Shown here in pieces: positions 10,801 to 21,900 of a DNA stretch of 64,000 bases. The notes under the pieces were generated by a model. That model saw only the letters and a list, made by a program, of their open reading frames with translations, was not told the DNA's origin and searched no databases. Source of the stretch: Paracentrotus lividus (taxonomy: Eukaryota > Echinodermata > Echinoidea > Camarodonta > Echinidae). The translations under genes and the position numbers were made by a program. The stretch lies in the NCBI GenBank assembly GCA_940671915.1, contig CALNVZ010003435.1, forward strand, positions 6,322,726 to 6,386,725. The letters are read 5' to 3'. Position 1 is the stretch's first letter. Each line of letters begins with the position of its first letter.

Positions 10801-13744
10801 CACGTGATGGGATCCGTCACAGACAAGATTATGTCAACGTGGCCGAATTGAAGCTAGCCGGATGTGAAGCTCATGGGTCATTGAATTACAACCGGGTCAA
10901 GATGCTTGTTCCACCTGTGCCCCCATGTAGTTATGATAACTGCCCAAATATACAAGTCAAGTATCATGTCGAGGTATACAAAATATATCATTGAATATTC
11001 TGATTGTGTGTTGTTGTTGGTTGTTGTTGTTGTTGTTGTTTTTTACAAATAAGATAAATATATTTGCTCTCCTTTTTAAGCCACCGTTTCCAATGTGGCG
11101 ACACAATTATTATATTGTGGAATTTTTTATGAAATTCAATTTCCGTGATTTTTGGTCGATTGCCCTACATACAAGCGCGGCGATTTCATGTTACGACTGG
11201 GGGGGGGATGGAAACACCCGAAAGTGAAAAATAATACACTCAAAATTTGCATACTTCGCACATTATGCAGAAACTAATGAAAATGTTTGCGAGCGCGAAG
11301 CGCGAGCCGAAAAATTTGCCCTACAATAACATTTAGCATTGTATTTGACATACATTTTACCTCTTTATTAGCTACACAAGCTAATAACTACATAAAAATA
11401 TGTTAAGCTTTAAAAATCGAGGGGGGACACGTCCCCCCCCCCCGGGATCGCCGCCAATGCCTATATATGTAACTGTTACAACTCCTTTTTGAATATGGAG
11501 TCGTCAAATTATTTGAGAAATCCAAGTACAGTCGTCTGTATATGGAACAGTCTGAACAGCTGATATTGTTAATATCGTTGTTTTTTTTCCAACATTCGAA
11601 TCTACCCTGTTGATTTTCGAAACATTGATTGATAAAATCACCGTAATAACGCCTTACGCAGTAGAAAAATATATTTTGATATTGAATTCCCTGTTACTCT
11701 AATCTATGAAATCAGATCACGGCGGGTATCTCAGGGACATGCATGAATGCGAAAATGTATCACAACATTGTGATCGGTACGATACCAGTCTTCCAACAAC
11801 AAGAGCGCCCATCCGATATTACAAGGGTACAAGCCCCACCTGCACCTGCAGGGGAAACACCCCAACCGGGCTTTCCAACCCCACAGGGACAGGTTCATCC
11901 AGTGCATCAAGTTCAACAAGTGCCCCTGCCAGGGCAACCGGTGTATCCCCCATCAGAACTACCGGCACTTCCCCGGCCAGGACCAGCTCAAATAGTCCAG
12001 GAATCTGACCGAAGTAAGACACTCTTACGCCCCATTGCATAAAAATTAAGATTAATAGTAACTTTGCCATTCATGATAACTATCATAGTAACATTGCTTA
12101 AGATGCAGCTAATCGTATTCGAAGTTACCAGATCTTATGGCAAAAATCTACTAACTGTGTTTATATCTACTTGAAATTTCGGTTTAGGTAATATAGCTAA
12201 TATCACGTTTACACCTACTGAAGCTTATGGTGTTGAAAATTTACAGACTATCTTTATATCTACTGATAATTTTGGTTTAGGAAATCTACGAACTATTTTT
12301 ATCTAATGAAGATTAGGAAATCTATCGACTACGTTATTATTATTGACGATTTTTGGGTTTAGGAAATGTAACGACTATGTTTTAATCTATTGGAGATTTT
12401 GGTTTAGGAAATGTACCGACTATGTTTATATCTATTGAAGATTTGGGTTTAGGAAATGTACAGTCTATGATTATATCTATTGAAGATTTGGGTTTAGGAA
12501 ATCTACCGACTATGTTTATATCTATTGAAGATTTGGGTTTAGGAAATCTACAGACTATGTTTATATCTATTGAAGATTTGGGTTTAGGAAATCTACCGAC
12601 TATGTTTATATCTGCTGAGGATTTTTGTTTAGGAAATCTACTGACTATGTTTATATCTATTGAGGATTTGGGTTTAGGAAATCTACAGACTATGTTTATA
12701 TCTATCGAAGATTTGGGTTTAGGAAATCTACCGACTATGTTTATAGCTATTGAAGATTTGGGTTTAGGAAATCTACAGACTATGTTTATATCTATCGAAG
12801 ATATTGGTTTCAGAAATCTACCGACTATGTTTATATCTACTGAAGATTTGGGTTTCGGAAATCTACAGACTATGTTTATATCTACTGAGGATTTTGGTTT
12901 AGGAAATCTACCGACTATGTTTATATCTATTGAAGATTTTGGTTTAGGAAATCTACCGACTATGTTTATATCTACTGAGGATTTTGGTTTAGGAAATCTA
13001 CCGACTATGTTTATATCTATTGAAGATTTTGGTTTAGGAAATCTACCGACTACTAGTATGTTTATATCTATTGAAGATTTTGATTTCGGCAAATTTACAG
13101 ACTACGTTTATATCTACTGAAGGTTTGTATTTAGGAAATCTACCGACTGCATTTATATCTCATGAATATTTTGGTTTAGGAAATCTACCGACTATGTTTA
13201 TATATATATTGAAAATTAACGTTTGGGAAATCTATCGACTACGTTTACATGTATATATAAATATTTTGAAGATTTTGGTTCAGGAAATTTACCAACGGGA
13301 GTTTATTTTTAATGATGACCAATTAGTAGATCAGGGAATATATATACTGAATATTTCGGTTCAGGAAATATACCGACTGCGTTTATATGTACTGAAGATT
13401 TGTATTATAAAATGCACAAAAAAGGTATTGTAACCAAATGGCATGTGTGTAGAATAAACTCTGAACACTGAATGTTTCTGTCAATTTCGCTAACTGCAGG
13501 TTTACCTCCCCCTCCAATGTACGAAACAGCCATTGGAGGTCCCCATGAGATGGAACGCACGGAAGGTTCTTTCAGTAATATCTTGTATGCACCCCAGTAC
13601 CCTTATTACGACCCTGACACGCTGTATGCTGCTATGGGTGTACCAGAAATGGTGTCAAATTCTCAAACAGAAGGACAACAGCGCCCAACTCCACCAATAA
13701 CCACCCAGCCTATCAGTATTCACCAGCCGCCCCAGTACAGATGA
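5897..13744 (+). CDS. Alpha-arrestin (arrestin domain-containing protein, ARRDC/TXNIP type), seven coding exons with a broken exon 2
   Basis: Exons read from splice sites are 5,897-6,011; 7,433-7,563; 9,243-9,472; 10,459-10,641; 10,776-10,973; 11,716-12,013; 13,500-13,744. The start is ATG 5,897 (MGIKVLDVVFSG). The arrestin N domain runs through YKPGDLLTGEV, an exon-2 segment HWTE, and EHRFPFRFQIPDKYLPPPFEG. The C domain includes EKTMCCLCCESGP and DKRGYVPGE, then NIVIGTIPV. The tail is proline-rich with a PY motif (PPPPMY; PPxY), the type bound by WW domains of NEDD4-family ubiquitin ligases. Expected length is about 465 residues, usual for the family. Alpha-arrestins are cytosolic adaptors that link membrane cargo to ubiquitination and trafficking. 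Exons 3 to 7 join in phase. Exon 2 contains a stop and does not match the phase of exon 3, so the gene is damaged, mis-assembled or has a missed exon. The ARRDC subtype cannot be fixed by eye. Confidence 0.85.
6490..6720. repeat. 'gtccggac' inverted-repeat element in arrestin intron 1, copy A
   Basis: Bounded by tacccggttgttgtatgtcc and cttaagtgtccggacaac. The inverted copy at 7,100-7,335 carries the same interior (atttttgccatttac, gcagagcaaaag). Non-coding. Confidence 0.65.
7100..7335. repeat. 'gtccggac' inverted-repeat element in arrestin intron 1, copy B (opposite orientation)
   Basis: Begins gttgtccggacacttaagc and ends gtccggacacacaacagcc, the reverse complement of the 6,490-6,720 copy. 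A further fragment of the end lies at 7,351-7,385. The two copies could pair in the pre-mRNA across about 380 nt. Confidence 0.65.
7433..7563 (+). pseudogene. Arrestin exon 2 with a 7-bp tandem duplication and in-frame stop
   Basis: The acceptor (ctccttgcag) and donor (gtgagt) are intact. Exon 1 ends in CGT T and joins T|GC to give an arrestin-like IKLTLLDNRITHWTED followed by TGA. GGACTGA occurs twice in a row at 7,472-7,485. After this duplication the family pattern resumes in another frame (GAGESRRT ... TDYYYFNDG). The duplication is therefore the visible cause of the break. Even discounting seven bases, the exon still does not reach the phase that exon 3 needs, so a second small lesion or an unrecognised intervening exon is also required. 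Sequencing or assembly error is an equally possible explanation. Confidence 0.6.
7689..8040. repeat. Inverted-repeat element with gcgcggatccag ends in arrestin intron 2
   Basis: The left end ggcgcggatccag and right end ctggatccgcgcc are inverted and near-perfect. A long T run (7,801-7,847) sits inside. Similar 'ggatccgcgcctg' ends occur at about 47,310-47,325, and a related ctggatccccgcctg at about 61,370-61,386. No coding capacity. Confidence 0.65.
8041..9242 (+). other. Rest of arrestin intron 2
   Basis: AT-rich with no recognised gene or clear transposon. An exon joining exons 2 and 3 might be hidden here, because their phases do not fit, but I could not identify one. Confidence 0.4.
10094..10233. 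mobile_element. 140-bp MITE with ggggcatttcatca ends, copy 1 (arrestin intron 3)
   Basis: The left end gggggcatttcatcagagga and the right end tcctttgatgaaatgccccc are inverted. The repeat extends inward over cttgtcagacattttatccg, so most of the element is a hairpin. A second copy is at 53,994-54,132. Non-autonomous, with no open frame. It lies fully within the intron between exons ending at 9,472 and starting at 10,459. Confidence 0.85.
10257..10412. repeat. 'aggacaact' family repeat, copy 2
   Basis: Starts tcgaggacaactacccc and ends gggtagttgtccagag, with an interior of short ccctaac-like runs. It directly follows the 140-bp MITE. Confidence 0.55.
11175..11460. mobile_element. Inverted-repeat element (gcggcgat ... 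atcgccgcc), copy 1, arrestin intron 5
   Basis: Begins gcggcgatttcatg, then a G-run. It ends in a C-run followed by gggatcgccgcc. The interior (agcattgtatttgacataca) is matched in reverse at 52,175-52,632. It contains the common gagcgcgaagcgcgagcc motif. Confidence 0.65.
12180..13410. repeat. 45-bp minisatellite in arrestin intron 6
   Basis: The unit reads tatgtttatatctattgaag followed by atttgggtttaggaaatcta and ccgac (45 bp). The cleanest copies are at 12,415-13,060, with more diverged ones on each side. Unit length is 15 codons and the common variants contain no stop in one frame per strand, so artificial open frames of over 230 codons appear on both strands (repeat TMFISIEDLGLGNLP on plus). 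The array lies between the donor at 12,014 and the acceptor at 13,499, so it should be spliced out. Confidence 0.9.
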
Positions 13745-14292
13745 AAATGGTAAGAGGAGTGCCATGTTTTTAGTGCATCTCTGTACCATTACGAAGACCT
13801 CAACAGGAATGATGCTCGGAGACTACATGACATACACTGAACAGTGTGGTCACATTGTGCCGTACTTTTTCCAGTACCGACACTGTGAAAATGGGCCAAA
13901 TCCATACAGTTGTCACATTGTGAAGGACTCACATAGTCGACTGTGTAAATTTGGCCCATTTTCAGTTTTTCCAGTGAGGACACACTTTGATTCACGCTGT
14001 ATTTTTACCAGCAGGGATTTTATTGTATTGTTGTTGTTATGCTGTAATATTCGGCTCCAATTTTGCTGACCTGCGAAATCGAGATGGCGACGTCCTATAT
14101 ATCGTGATAAACGGACTATATTTATACTCTGTCAACCATAAGCGTTTTATTAAACAAGACATCAAGAGTTCTTGATTGGCATCTTAATAGATAATATTGA
14201 AATAACTGTCATGTGGGCAGTCATGTTGTTTATTCAAATACATTTATTCAAAAGAGATTTCAAGATTTGTGGTCATTTTCTCAAAAGCTATA
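13745..14292 (+). other. Probable arrestin 3' UTR and flank
   Basis: Follows the stop codon at 13,742-13,744. It contains two short near-inverted segments (tgggccaaatccatacag and ctgtgtaaatttggcccatt) but no coding frame that I recognise. Confidence 0.5.
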
Positions 14293-15976
14293 CAGCGCGT
14301 CCCAAAAAAAATGTCCCTCTGATTGGGCGCTAAATAACTTCTAAAATAAAGAATTATTGCCAATTTGATATGCATATTTTGAAAGCCCATACAATTTTGT
14401 AACTTGTGTGAAAATTTCATTGGTCTCGCTTCATTGGTTTTGAACAGAGAGTCTATTATGTAATAGCAGTGCATTTCAGCCCATTCCAAGTTTGCAGATT
14501 CTGCATGCGAAAGCAAACACAACAACTGAAACATTGAAACTCTGAAATCTTAATTAGTTTTCATCTAAAACAGCTGAACTTTGTATCTCACTGGTGATGA
14601 GTCTAGTTCGCAACTAATTCACGACTATAGTATACCGTGTGCAATAAGTATTGTCGCCCCCTTACATAGAATATCCAAAAATGCAGTTTAACTCATCATT
14701 TGACTGATTTTCATTGGTATAAACACATTATTTTTACTTATAATATATCAGTTAAGATCAATATTATCTGAAATAGCGATTTAACAGAAATCGTTTTTCC
14801 CCTGGGGATCAATAACGCTGGACCCACGATCTGGCCAATTTTTCTAAGCTTGACCCAGTAAAGACAGCCTAACTGATCGATGCTTATTCTTCACCCTATC
14901 TTTCCTGGCATTTCTCCAGCGTAAACCCATCTTATTGACCCGCCAATCACACTTGCTATCTCCTTGTTAATTTTCCCTTCTTTTCTCCAAGTTTTAACTA
15001 ATTTCATTGACTTTTACTTTCGCTGTCAGTGCTTTCTTTCTTCCTCCTGTTATTATTGTCCATCATTTTTCAATGTCAAAAAGGAGGTTTGAGACCTTTA
15101 AATTATTGGGTAAAAGTTCAAACCAGCATAGCTCTACTTATACATATCACACAAAGTTCATCTATTCAGCATAAAAAAGGTAATTTCAACAGCTAAGCTG
15201 GAATGTTTGTTTGAAAGCCAAAATCATTACTCCCTTAAGTACATTTTCAATACAAGTACGACATAGGGATGACAATACTTATTGCACACGATATATCTTA
15301 AGCTGTGGAGTAGTCTCCTGAGTTTCTTGCGCAAAAATTTTAAAGTCTTTAAAAATGTCTTACGTGTTTGATATTTCTTTACAAGTAAATTTTAGTCAGT
15401 GCTGTCATGGCGACGACCCAGAAGACGTCGAAGCGACGTCTTCAAGACTACAGGGACGAGTCGCGAACTAGTCGCGACCGATTTTGTGTATCACTAGTAG
15501 ACAAAAGAGTATCGGCGATGTCAGATTGACTGCAGTTAGCGACTGGAAAAAATATTTTGTTTACACTTTGATTTGAATTTCCACACACTTCCCAGGAGAC
15601 CCAGGAGACGTTTTCACGACTCTCGAGAATCAAATCAGGAACTAGTCTAGACTCATGGCCAATGAGATATGGCAGTGCTCCTTGAAAACAAAAGCATGAA
15701 CATCACAGTTGTTGCACTGAAATGAAAGTGAAGCACAGAATAATGTATGGCATTTTTGTAATGTATTCATTTTCATCAAACTTGGAATGGGCCAAAAATG
15801 ACTACTATTATAAAAGAGCTTGTGTATTCAAAACCAATGGAGCGAAACATTTGAAATTTGCACAGGAATCGCAAAATTGTGTTGGCTTTCAAAATATGCA
15901 TATGAAATTGGCATCAGTTTTTATTATAGAAGTCATTTAGCGCCCAATCTGAGGAACTTTTTTTGGGGACGCGCTG
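14293..15976. mobile_element. 1.7-kb Tc1/mariner-type non-autonomous element with TA target sites
   Basis: The left end cagcgcgtcccaaaaaaaat and right end ggggacgcgctg are inverted. The similarity continues for about 260 bp inward (for example gaaagccaacac against tttgaaagccc, and the gatatgcatattttgaaag stretch against its reverse). The left flank is TA and the right flank TA, the duplication expected of Tc1/mariner elements. There is no transposase frame. A second inverted-repeat element is nested inside (14,636-15,292). Confidence 0.7.
14636..15292. mobile_element. Nested inverted-repeat element with gtgtgcaataagtattgtc ends
   Basis: The left end cgtgtgcaataagtattgtc is matched perfectly in reverse by gacaatacttattgcacacg at the right end. 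The interior is about 600 bp with no open frame. It lies inside the 14,293-15,976 element, so it inserted later. Confidence 0.75.
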
Positions 15977-18374
15977 TAAACGCCTTCAATTTAATGAAAT
16001 GTTTTAGTAGATCATACATATTATATAGGCCTAATATGTGTAGAAATATATATTTTGTAATAGAATCTGCACGTTCTTAATTTCCAAATTTAGATTTGAA
16101 TTCAAAGAGTGGGCATACACTGACATTGTATGAATTATAATTATAATCATGTAGTAGTATATAGAAGGAATGTGAAGTATAGATAAGTTATGAATTTGGT
16201 ATTACAAACTGTCGTTAGTCGTATATTATGTTTGTGGTACATGTACAAGCTGCTGTCAGAAAATAAACGCATTTGATATTGATTAGAGTAATTGTTTGTA
16301 ATACAACAAAATAACCACAAACCAAAATTGGAGCTGCTCAATGCTGAAGCCTCACTGACTGCAAAAATTTATCTTTTCTTTTATCTTTGAGAAGAGAGAG
16401 AAAGATCGGGAAAATAATTAGAGGGAAAAAAAAAAGAAAGGTACACTCAAAAGAGAAAATGTGTTCACAGCGTGTGAGATAGTGTATATGTGTGATAAAA
16501 AAGCACATGGTGGGAAATAATTTTCATAGTTAAATTCATATAAGTTTTTAATTGAAAAATCCATATAATGTTACAACTGTAAGTGTACAGGTAAATGAGA
16601 TTGTTCATGAAAATAACAAAATTTTTGCACAGGTCTTACTATTCTTTGCAAAAAGTCTTTAAAATTTTTTTTAAATTTATCTTAGAACACTGCAATTTAC
16701 TCTTAAATGCAAAAGTAATCATTTTCCCCAACATTGCAACAATTTCTGATATTTCAAATACCATAACTTGTACTACTGACGTTTGTTATTACCTATTCAA
16801 AATCAAATCTAAATACTCAGCAACTGTAGAGACAAACTGTAATAAATTTTAATCTACCTAGATATTGCGTTTCAAAATATGGCAGGCATATACTTTACAG
16901 TTCTAACTAAAAGTTCCCTTATGAAAGACTATTGAGATGACATTTCTATAGATTAATGACAAAATTAAAGGTATATGTTGATGGATGTTTTTTGCACAAG
17001 CCCTTTTCTCTAAATACATTGTACATGTATCATGATAATGATAACAATTGACATATATCAACAGTTAGTACATGCACAATAACTATAGAAAATAATAATG
17101 GGTCAATGCATTCATGATTTCCACCAAAAATATCCATAAATATTTTAAGCATAGATACAAACTTAAATATGCCATTTTTCTATTGCAAGACATTACATGG
17201 GATACAAATCTGTCTACATTCATAGCTTATATCAGTCATTATTTCTGCTAATATTTCACACATTTTTCTCAAGATTTCTATAATCAGCTTCTGCTATGTA
17301 TTTTGCCAAAAGTAAAAAACCAACAACAAGGCCAACTTGGTAGCAAATTACTGTTACTTACCTATATATAGCACTTTTTTGTGTTCAAAATCTACTCTAA
17401 GTGCTGTAATTTGTACATGCTGAATATATGACAAATTAAAACATAATATTGTTTTCATGAAGTTGGACTCACAAGAGCTTTTTCTTTGCAGTTGCGGTTG
17501 CCCGATTCCATTTATCAGGTTGCGCTGTGTGAGCTCAATGACATCAAAGTTTGCGGAATATTAGCCGCTGTTGCCCAGCAAGGGTTTAAACATGTTCAAA
17601 ATTTGGCGGTGGCCGCAAGGACGTCAAGCTTGTGACTGCTCTTCAAGTCGCAATGATCGCAGGCGGAAAAGACTCGCTTGCGTTCGCAAACAATCACAAG
17701 GAAAAATCACACCATGTTTTATTATTATCACGAAAAGCAGGCATAAATCTGCACAAAATGTTGTCGTCTTGACTGCTTGTGTTTTCAAAAAAGGAATTGG
17801 AAAAAAATTACAAATTGGCAAGTTTAAGAAAACAAATGTATAGCTCAGAGAGAAAATCATAGTTGCCAATTGTGATCTTAAAATCTGAAATAATAGAAGT
17901 TTTCCAATCAACTCAATATTTGGGTGAAATTCCCCTTTCGTTAACTACATGTAGGCATATCAACTACACATTAATCAATTTTAGAATTCAACAACAATAT
18001 TTGCACAATATCTTATCAAAATTTAGGGTAATATTCTCTATACATTTCATAATATATATTGCATATTTGTTTTAATTTCAGAGTTATGCACAATAGATTA
18101 AATCAATATAATTTTGTCTTGATCAGATCTTAATGGATATCTTTTCTTTATCTCTATCTCTGTTTGAAATGGGGACCATCTAAATGTCCTCATCTTGTAC
18201 ATGTGTCCATGTTCATTTTAACAGGAGTGGACTGTACAATACTGTTTAGGCCTATTTTCAATTGATGTATATTGTTCTGCTTTAGTGTTCCATAATGGTC
18301 ATGAATTATGATTGGCAAATGTTTAGACTGACAGGGCAGTTATTCAGAGCTTGGGTGAAGACATAGGAACAGAT
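15977..18374. other. AT-rich intergenic DNA
   Basis: No gene recognised. At 17,480-17,640 a stretch with less AT-rich composition (ttgcagttgcggttgcccga onward) looks briefly exon-like, but I could not tie it to a family. Confidence 0.4.
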
Positions 18375-18841
18375 TTAAAGGGATTAAATAACTTCCAAAA
18401 ACAAGTGCAAAAGAGATCGAAATGAATAGAATTCTATCGCTCTGACCGTAAAAACAAACTACTGCAAGTTTCAGATCAAATGCAAGTCAATTACTATCTT
18501 AAAACAGTGAAATTTCAAACACGGCCGAGGATACGGCTGCGCATGATTAATTTATACCGCTCCGTTGAAAGCTTAGCCGCCCGGTAGGCACGGCGACTTG
18601 ACAACAGGAAATGCGATGAAAACCACGTGCGCTGAAACGCACGCGGTTTTGTAAAGCGTCTCGAGGCGGGTTAGAAAATTTGAGTATAAAATCTTAGATA
18701 TCTCGAAAGTAAAGCAAGCAAGTAGACTGCAATTTTTAAGGAATACCAGACTGACCTATGTGTTCATAATCATGATGGCAAACTGAGCTAAATCCAAAGT
18801 TTGCAATTTGAATATCATTCAATGATACTGCATCCCTTTAA
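18375..18841. mobile_element. piggyBac-like MITE with TTAA target duplication, copy 1
   Basis: The element is TTAA-AGGGAT ... ATCCCT-TTAA, about 459 bp between target sites. A second copy at 62,930-63,373 shares the ends and interior (aaacaaactactg, gtttcagatcaaat, aatatcattcaatg) and is also flanked by TTAA on both sides. TTAA duplication is the hallmark of piggyBac transposition; no transposase is present. This copy sits in a decayed copy of the last exon of the large gene. Confidence 0.8.
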
Positions 18842-18952
18842 TTAAGACATAGTGAGCCTTGTCAGAGACTTTCTACCATATCAACGGCCTTCTTTGCTAC
18901 CGTTGTGCTTGGGTGATCACCCAGGAACAGATTAAAGACATAGTGAGCCTTG
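18842..18952 (-). repeat. 91-bp tandem copy of the terminal exon segment, downstream of the stop
   Basis: The sequence aagacatagtgagccttgtc starts a unit at 18,844 and again at 18,935, with the related aagacacgatgggcctcttc at 19,026, giving a period of 91 bp. Read on the minus strand, the copy right after the stop (18,953) encodes another helix half, HYVFNLFLGDHPSTTVAKK then AVDMVESL and a stop, in a shifted frame. It is in the 3' UTR of the normal product. Confidence 0.85.
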
Positions 18953-21900
18953 TCAGAGACTTTCTACCATATCAACGGCCTTCTTTGCCACCCTGGTACT
19001 TGGATGATCACCTAGGAACAGATTGAAGACACGATGGGCCTCTTCAAATTGGTACTTAGCACGCTGGAACATCTGGTTTCCAAAGAACTGCGCCCCAAGG
19101 TTGTATCTATTCAAATCAATATAAGACAAAATGATTAAGAAAAATATATATGTTTTAATACATTTTGAACAGTTCACATTAAACATCAAACAAAAGTTAC
19201 ATCTTGGAAGGCTGAACTGTTTTATTACACATGTTCGACGATCGCTTACTGTATTCATGAAAATCTACCACCACACTACATTCACCCCTTCCGCACCAAA
19301 TATTGAATACTTTTTGACCACAATTTTGGTTTCATGTGAAACATTTTCCTCACTGAAATGTATATCAAAGGAACCTGTAAAGAATAATTTCTTATGCACT
19401 ATTCATACTGGGTCATAATTAGTTGGGAATAACTTTAATACATTTAGTACATGTTACTGATGATATAATACTATTTAAACTGTACATGATGATTTGACAA
19501 AAGTGAACTTTAGGGAATCAAATTATCTGCAAGAAGTATGCTCTTTCTGAACTCTGCTACGTCTAGTTTGCTCCTTACCTTACTGTAGCCACATCAACAT
19601 GATCCTTGCCATATGCCTCCAGGAGGATGCCCAAGGCTAACCTGAAAGTCTTCTCTGTACCACTTGCATGTGTATCATCCTGTACCAACCCAATGTTATT
19701 CAAGATGGCCGCTATGTGTGGGTGATCAGATCCTCCTTCTCTTTGAGTCTCGTTGAAATCAAACGTGTGACATGCAACGGCTTCCTCCAGTCGGCTTTGA
19801 TCGTAGAGTATCTCTCCAAGCTATTGTTATTATAAAGAATTAACATGAAATGATATAAAGAACAGAATTAAAAACAACAACATTTCCAAAAAATGAATAC
19901 AAAAGAACTCGGTTGACATAAAGAAGTCCATTTAAGCCATTGGATTACAGAAAGGGAATTAAATATAAAATATTAATGATAAAGATTTTTTTTAAATTTA
20001 AGTGAATAGCAATAGCAACAACATATTGTGTGATAGGAGAATTATAAGGACCCTAAATCAAATGTAATACTTTCAAGACTATTTTTTATTTAATTTCGGA
20101 CCCTTCCATTTTCAAACCGTATACATATTTTTACATCAGCTTACCTGTCCAATCAGAGCAGCCGTATAATGGTGGTCATGACCTACGACCTCTTTGCTGA
20201 CCCCTAGAGCTCGCATCAGAAGCTTCTTGGCAAAATCAATGTCCCCTTGACGCCGTTGGACAGATCTGATCAACAAATAAAACAAAAACCATAAATATGC
20301 AATCACATTTTAACTATCAAAATGCTGTGTTAAGTAGAAGGAAATAAAATTACCAATTTGCTGAAGTAAAACGCGATGAAAAGTTTTCACAAACACGTCA
20401 CAACAAAATGTATAGTCAAGTTTTGCCCTCCTACTAAACACTATGAAATCCTGCTTTGACAATCACTATTCAAATTGTGACCTGTGATGATAAAAATCAT
20501 TTTGGGGTTTTATGTGTTTTATGAAAGTAAAGATTACAATGATACCAAATACTTGTAGTTTACTGAAGTATAAGCTAAATATTATGTTCACAAAAAATAT
20601 CAATGATAACATATAAGTATATGCATGAAAAAAAACCTGCCGTTTGCTCTGTTTTTCTGTTCACAACCAGATGGGTATCACAAACTGTTCTACTTTTATA
20701 GATATATGTAGATGGTCTATGTAGCCTATATCACAGATCCTAAACACTTTTTACTTACACCATGGTAATGACTGCCTTCACAAGTTGTAGTTTCTGTTGC
20801 GGAGTCTTGACCTTGTTCAGTCTAGAGAGGGCGTCTTCCAGGTGTTCCTCAGCAGCTTTGAAGTTACCTTGTTTGAGACACACATTACCAAGCTCTATCA
20901 AGACCTGATGGATTGGATCAGGAAGAAAGAAACACGGATAAGCCAATAAGCTTCAATTAAACAGCTTATCTTAAAGCCAGTACGAACCAGCAGTCTTGTA
21001 TAGCCCCACCTCAAGTCCTCAACTACTCAATCGTGCACTGATTCCTAACCCATAATGCAACATTCTGAGCAGTGTAGTCTTATAATACAGGCCCACTTGA
21101 ATGATAACACACTCAATCACTACTCGGTACATTCATACCACAATAATAATGCTTACAAGTTGTAAAACAAGTACTTTTCCCTCGTAACATTTTAATTTCC
21201 TCGATACAAATAACATTAAAGAATATTTTAGTCACTCTAAGATTAATAGTTATCTGAAAAGTATACTTTAAGACTAGCTATTTATCACACACAGTCATTG
21301 GGAGTGTTGGTCAGTTCGCTCTCGCTTTAAAGCAAATTTTCACCTTCAAACGTTTATTCATCATCAAGCGAATTTGTTTATTTATAGCATCATTGAATCA
21401 TAAAATAATTACATTTCTATACAAAAGGCATTATATATCATTAACATTTCATGAACGTAAACTTTTATTGATAGATACATGTATATGTTGTACGGCGGAG
21501 TAATTAATGTCTTGTCAGAAATAAAAACTGGCTTTGAATATATGTTTGGAGAAGAATTACATACATCAATGACTGTAGGATGATTACACCTGTGTTTCAT
21601 ACTGTAGTTGAAATGATTTTGGACAATGGTAGAATGCTAAAGACCTTTAAGTTTGGAGAATGATTACTTACATCAATGACTGTAGGGTGATTGCACTTGT
21701 GTTTCAAGCTGTAGTTGTAATGATGTTGGACAATGGTAGAATGCTCAGCTAAGTACTTTATCTCCAGCTCTTTCAACAGACGCTCATTCAGGACTCTGTC
21801 AAAGAGAAGACAAACCTTCTTTTTTAACACAATGAAATCATTAGTACTTTGTACCAAATTTAAAACAAATGTAATGACTGAAACATTAAAGTATCTCATG

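Noticed and set aside
12382-13120. Open frames of over 230 codons on both strands
   Set aside because: They are products of the 45-bp minisatellite inside an arrestin intron, not genes.
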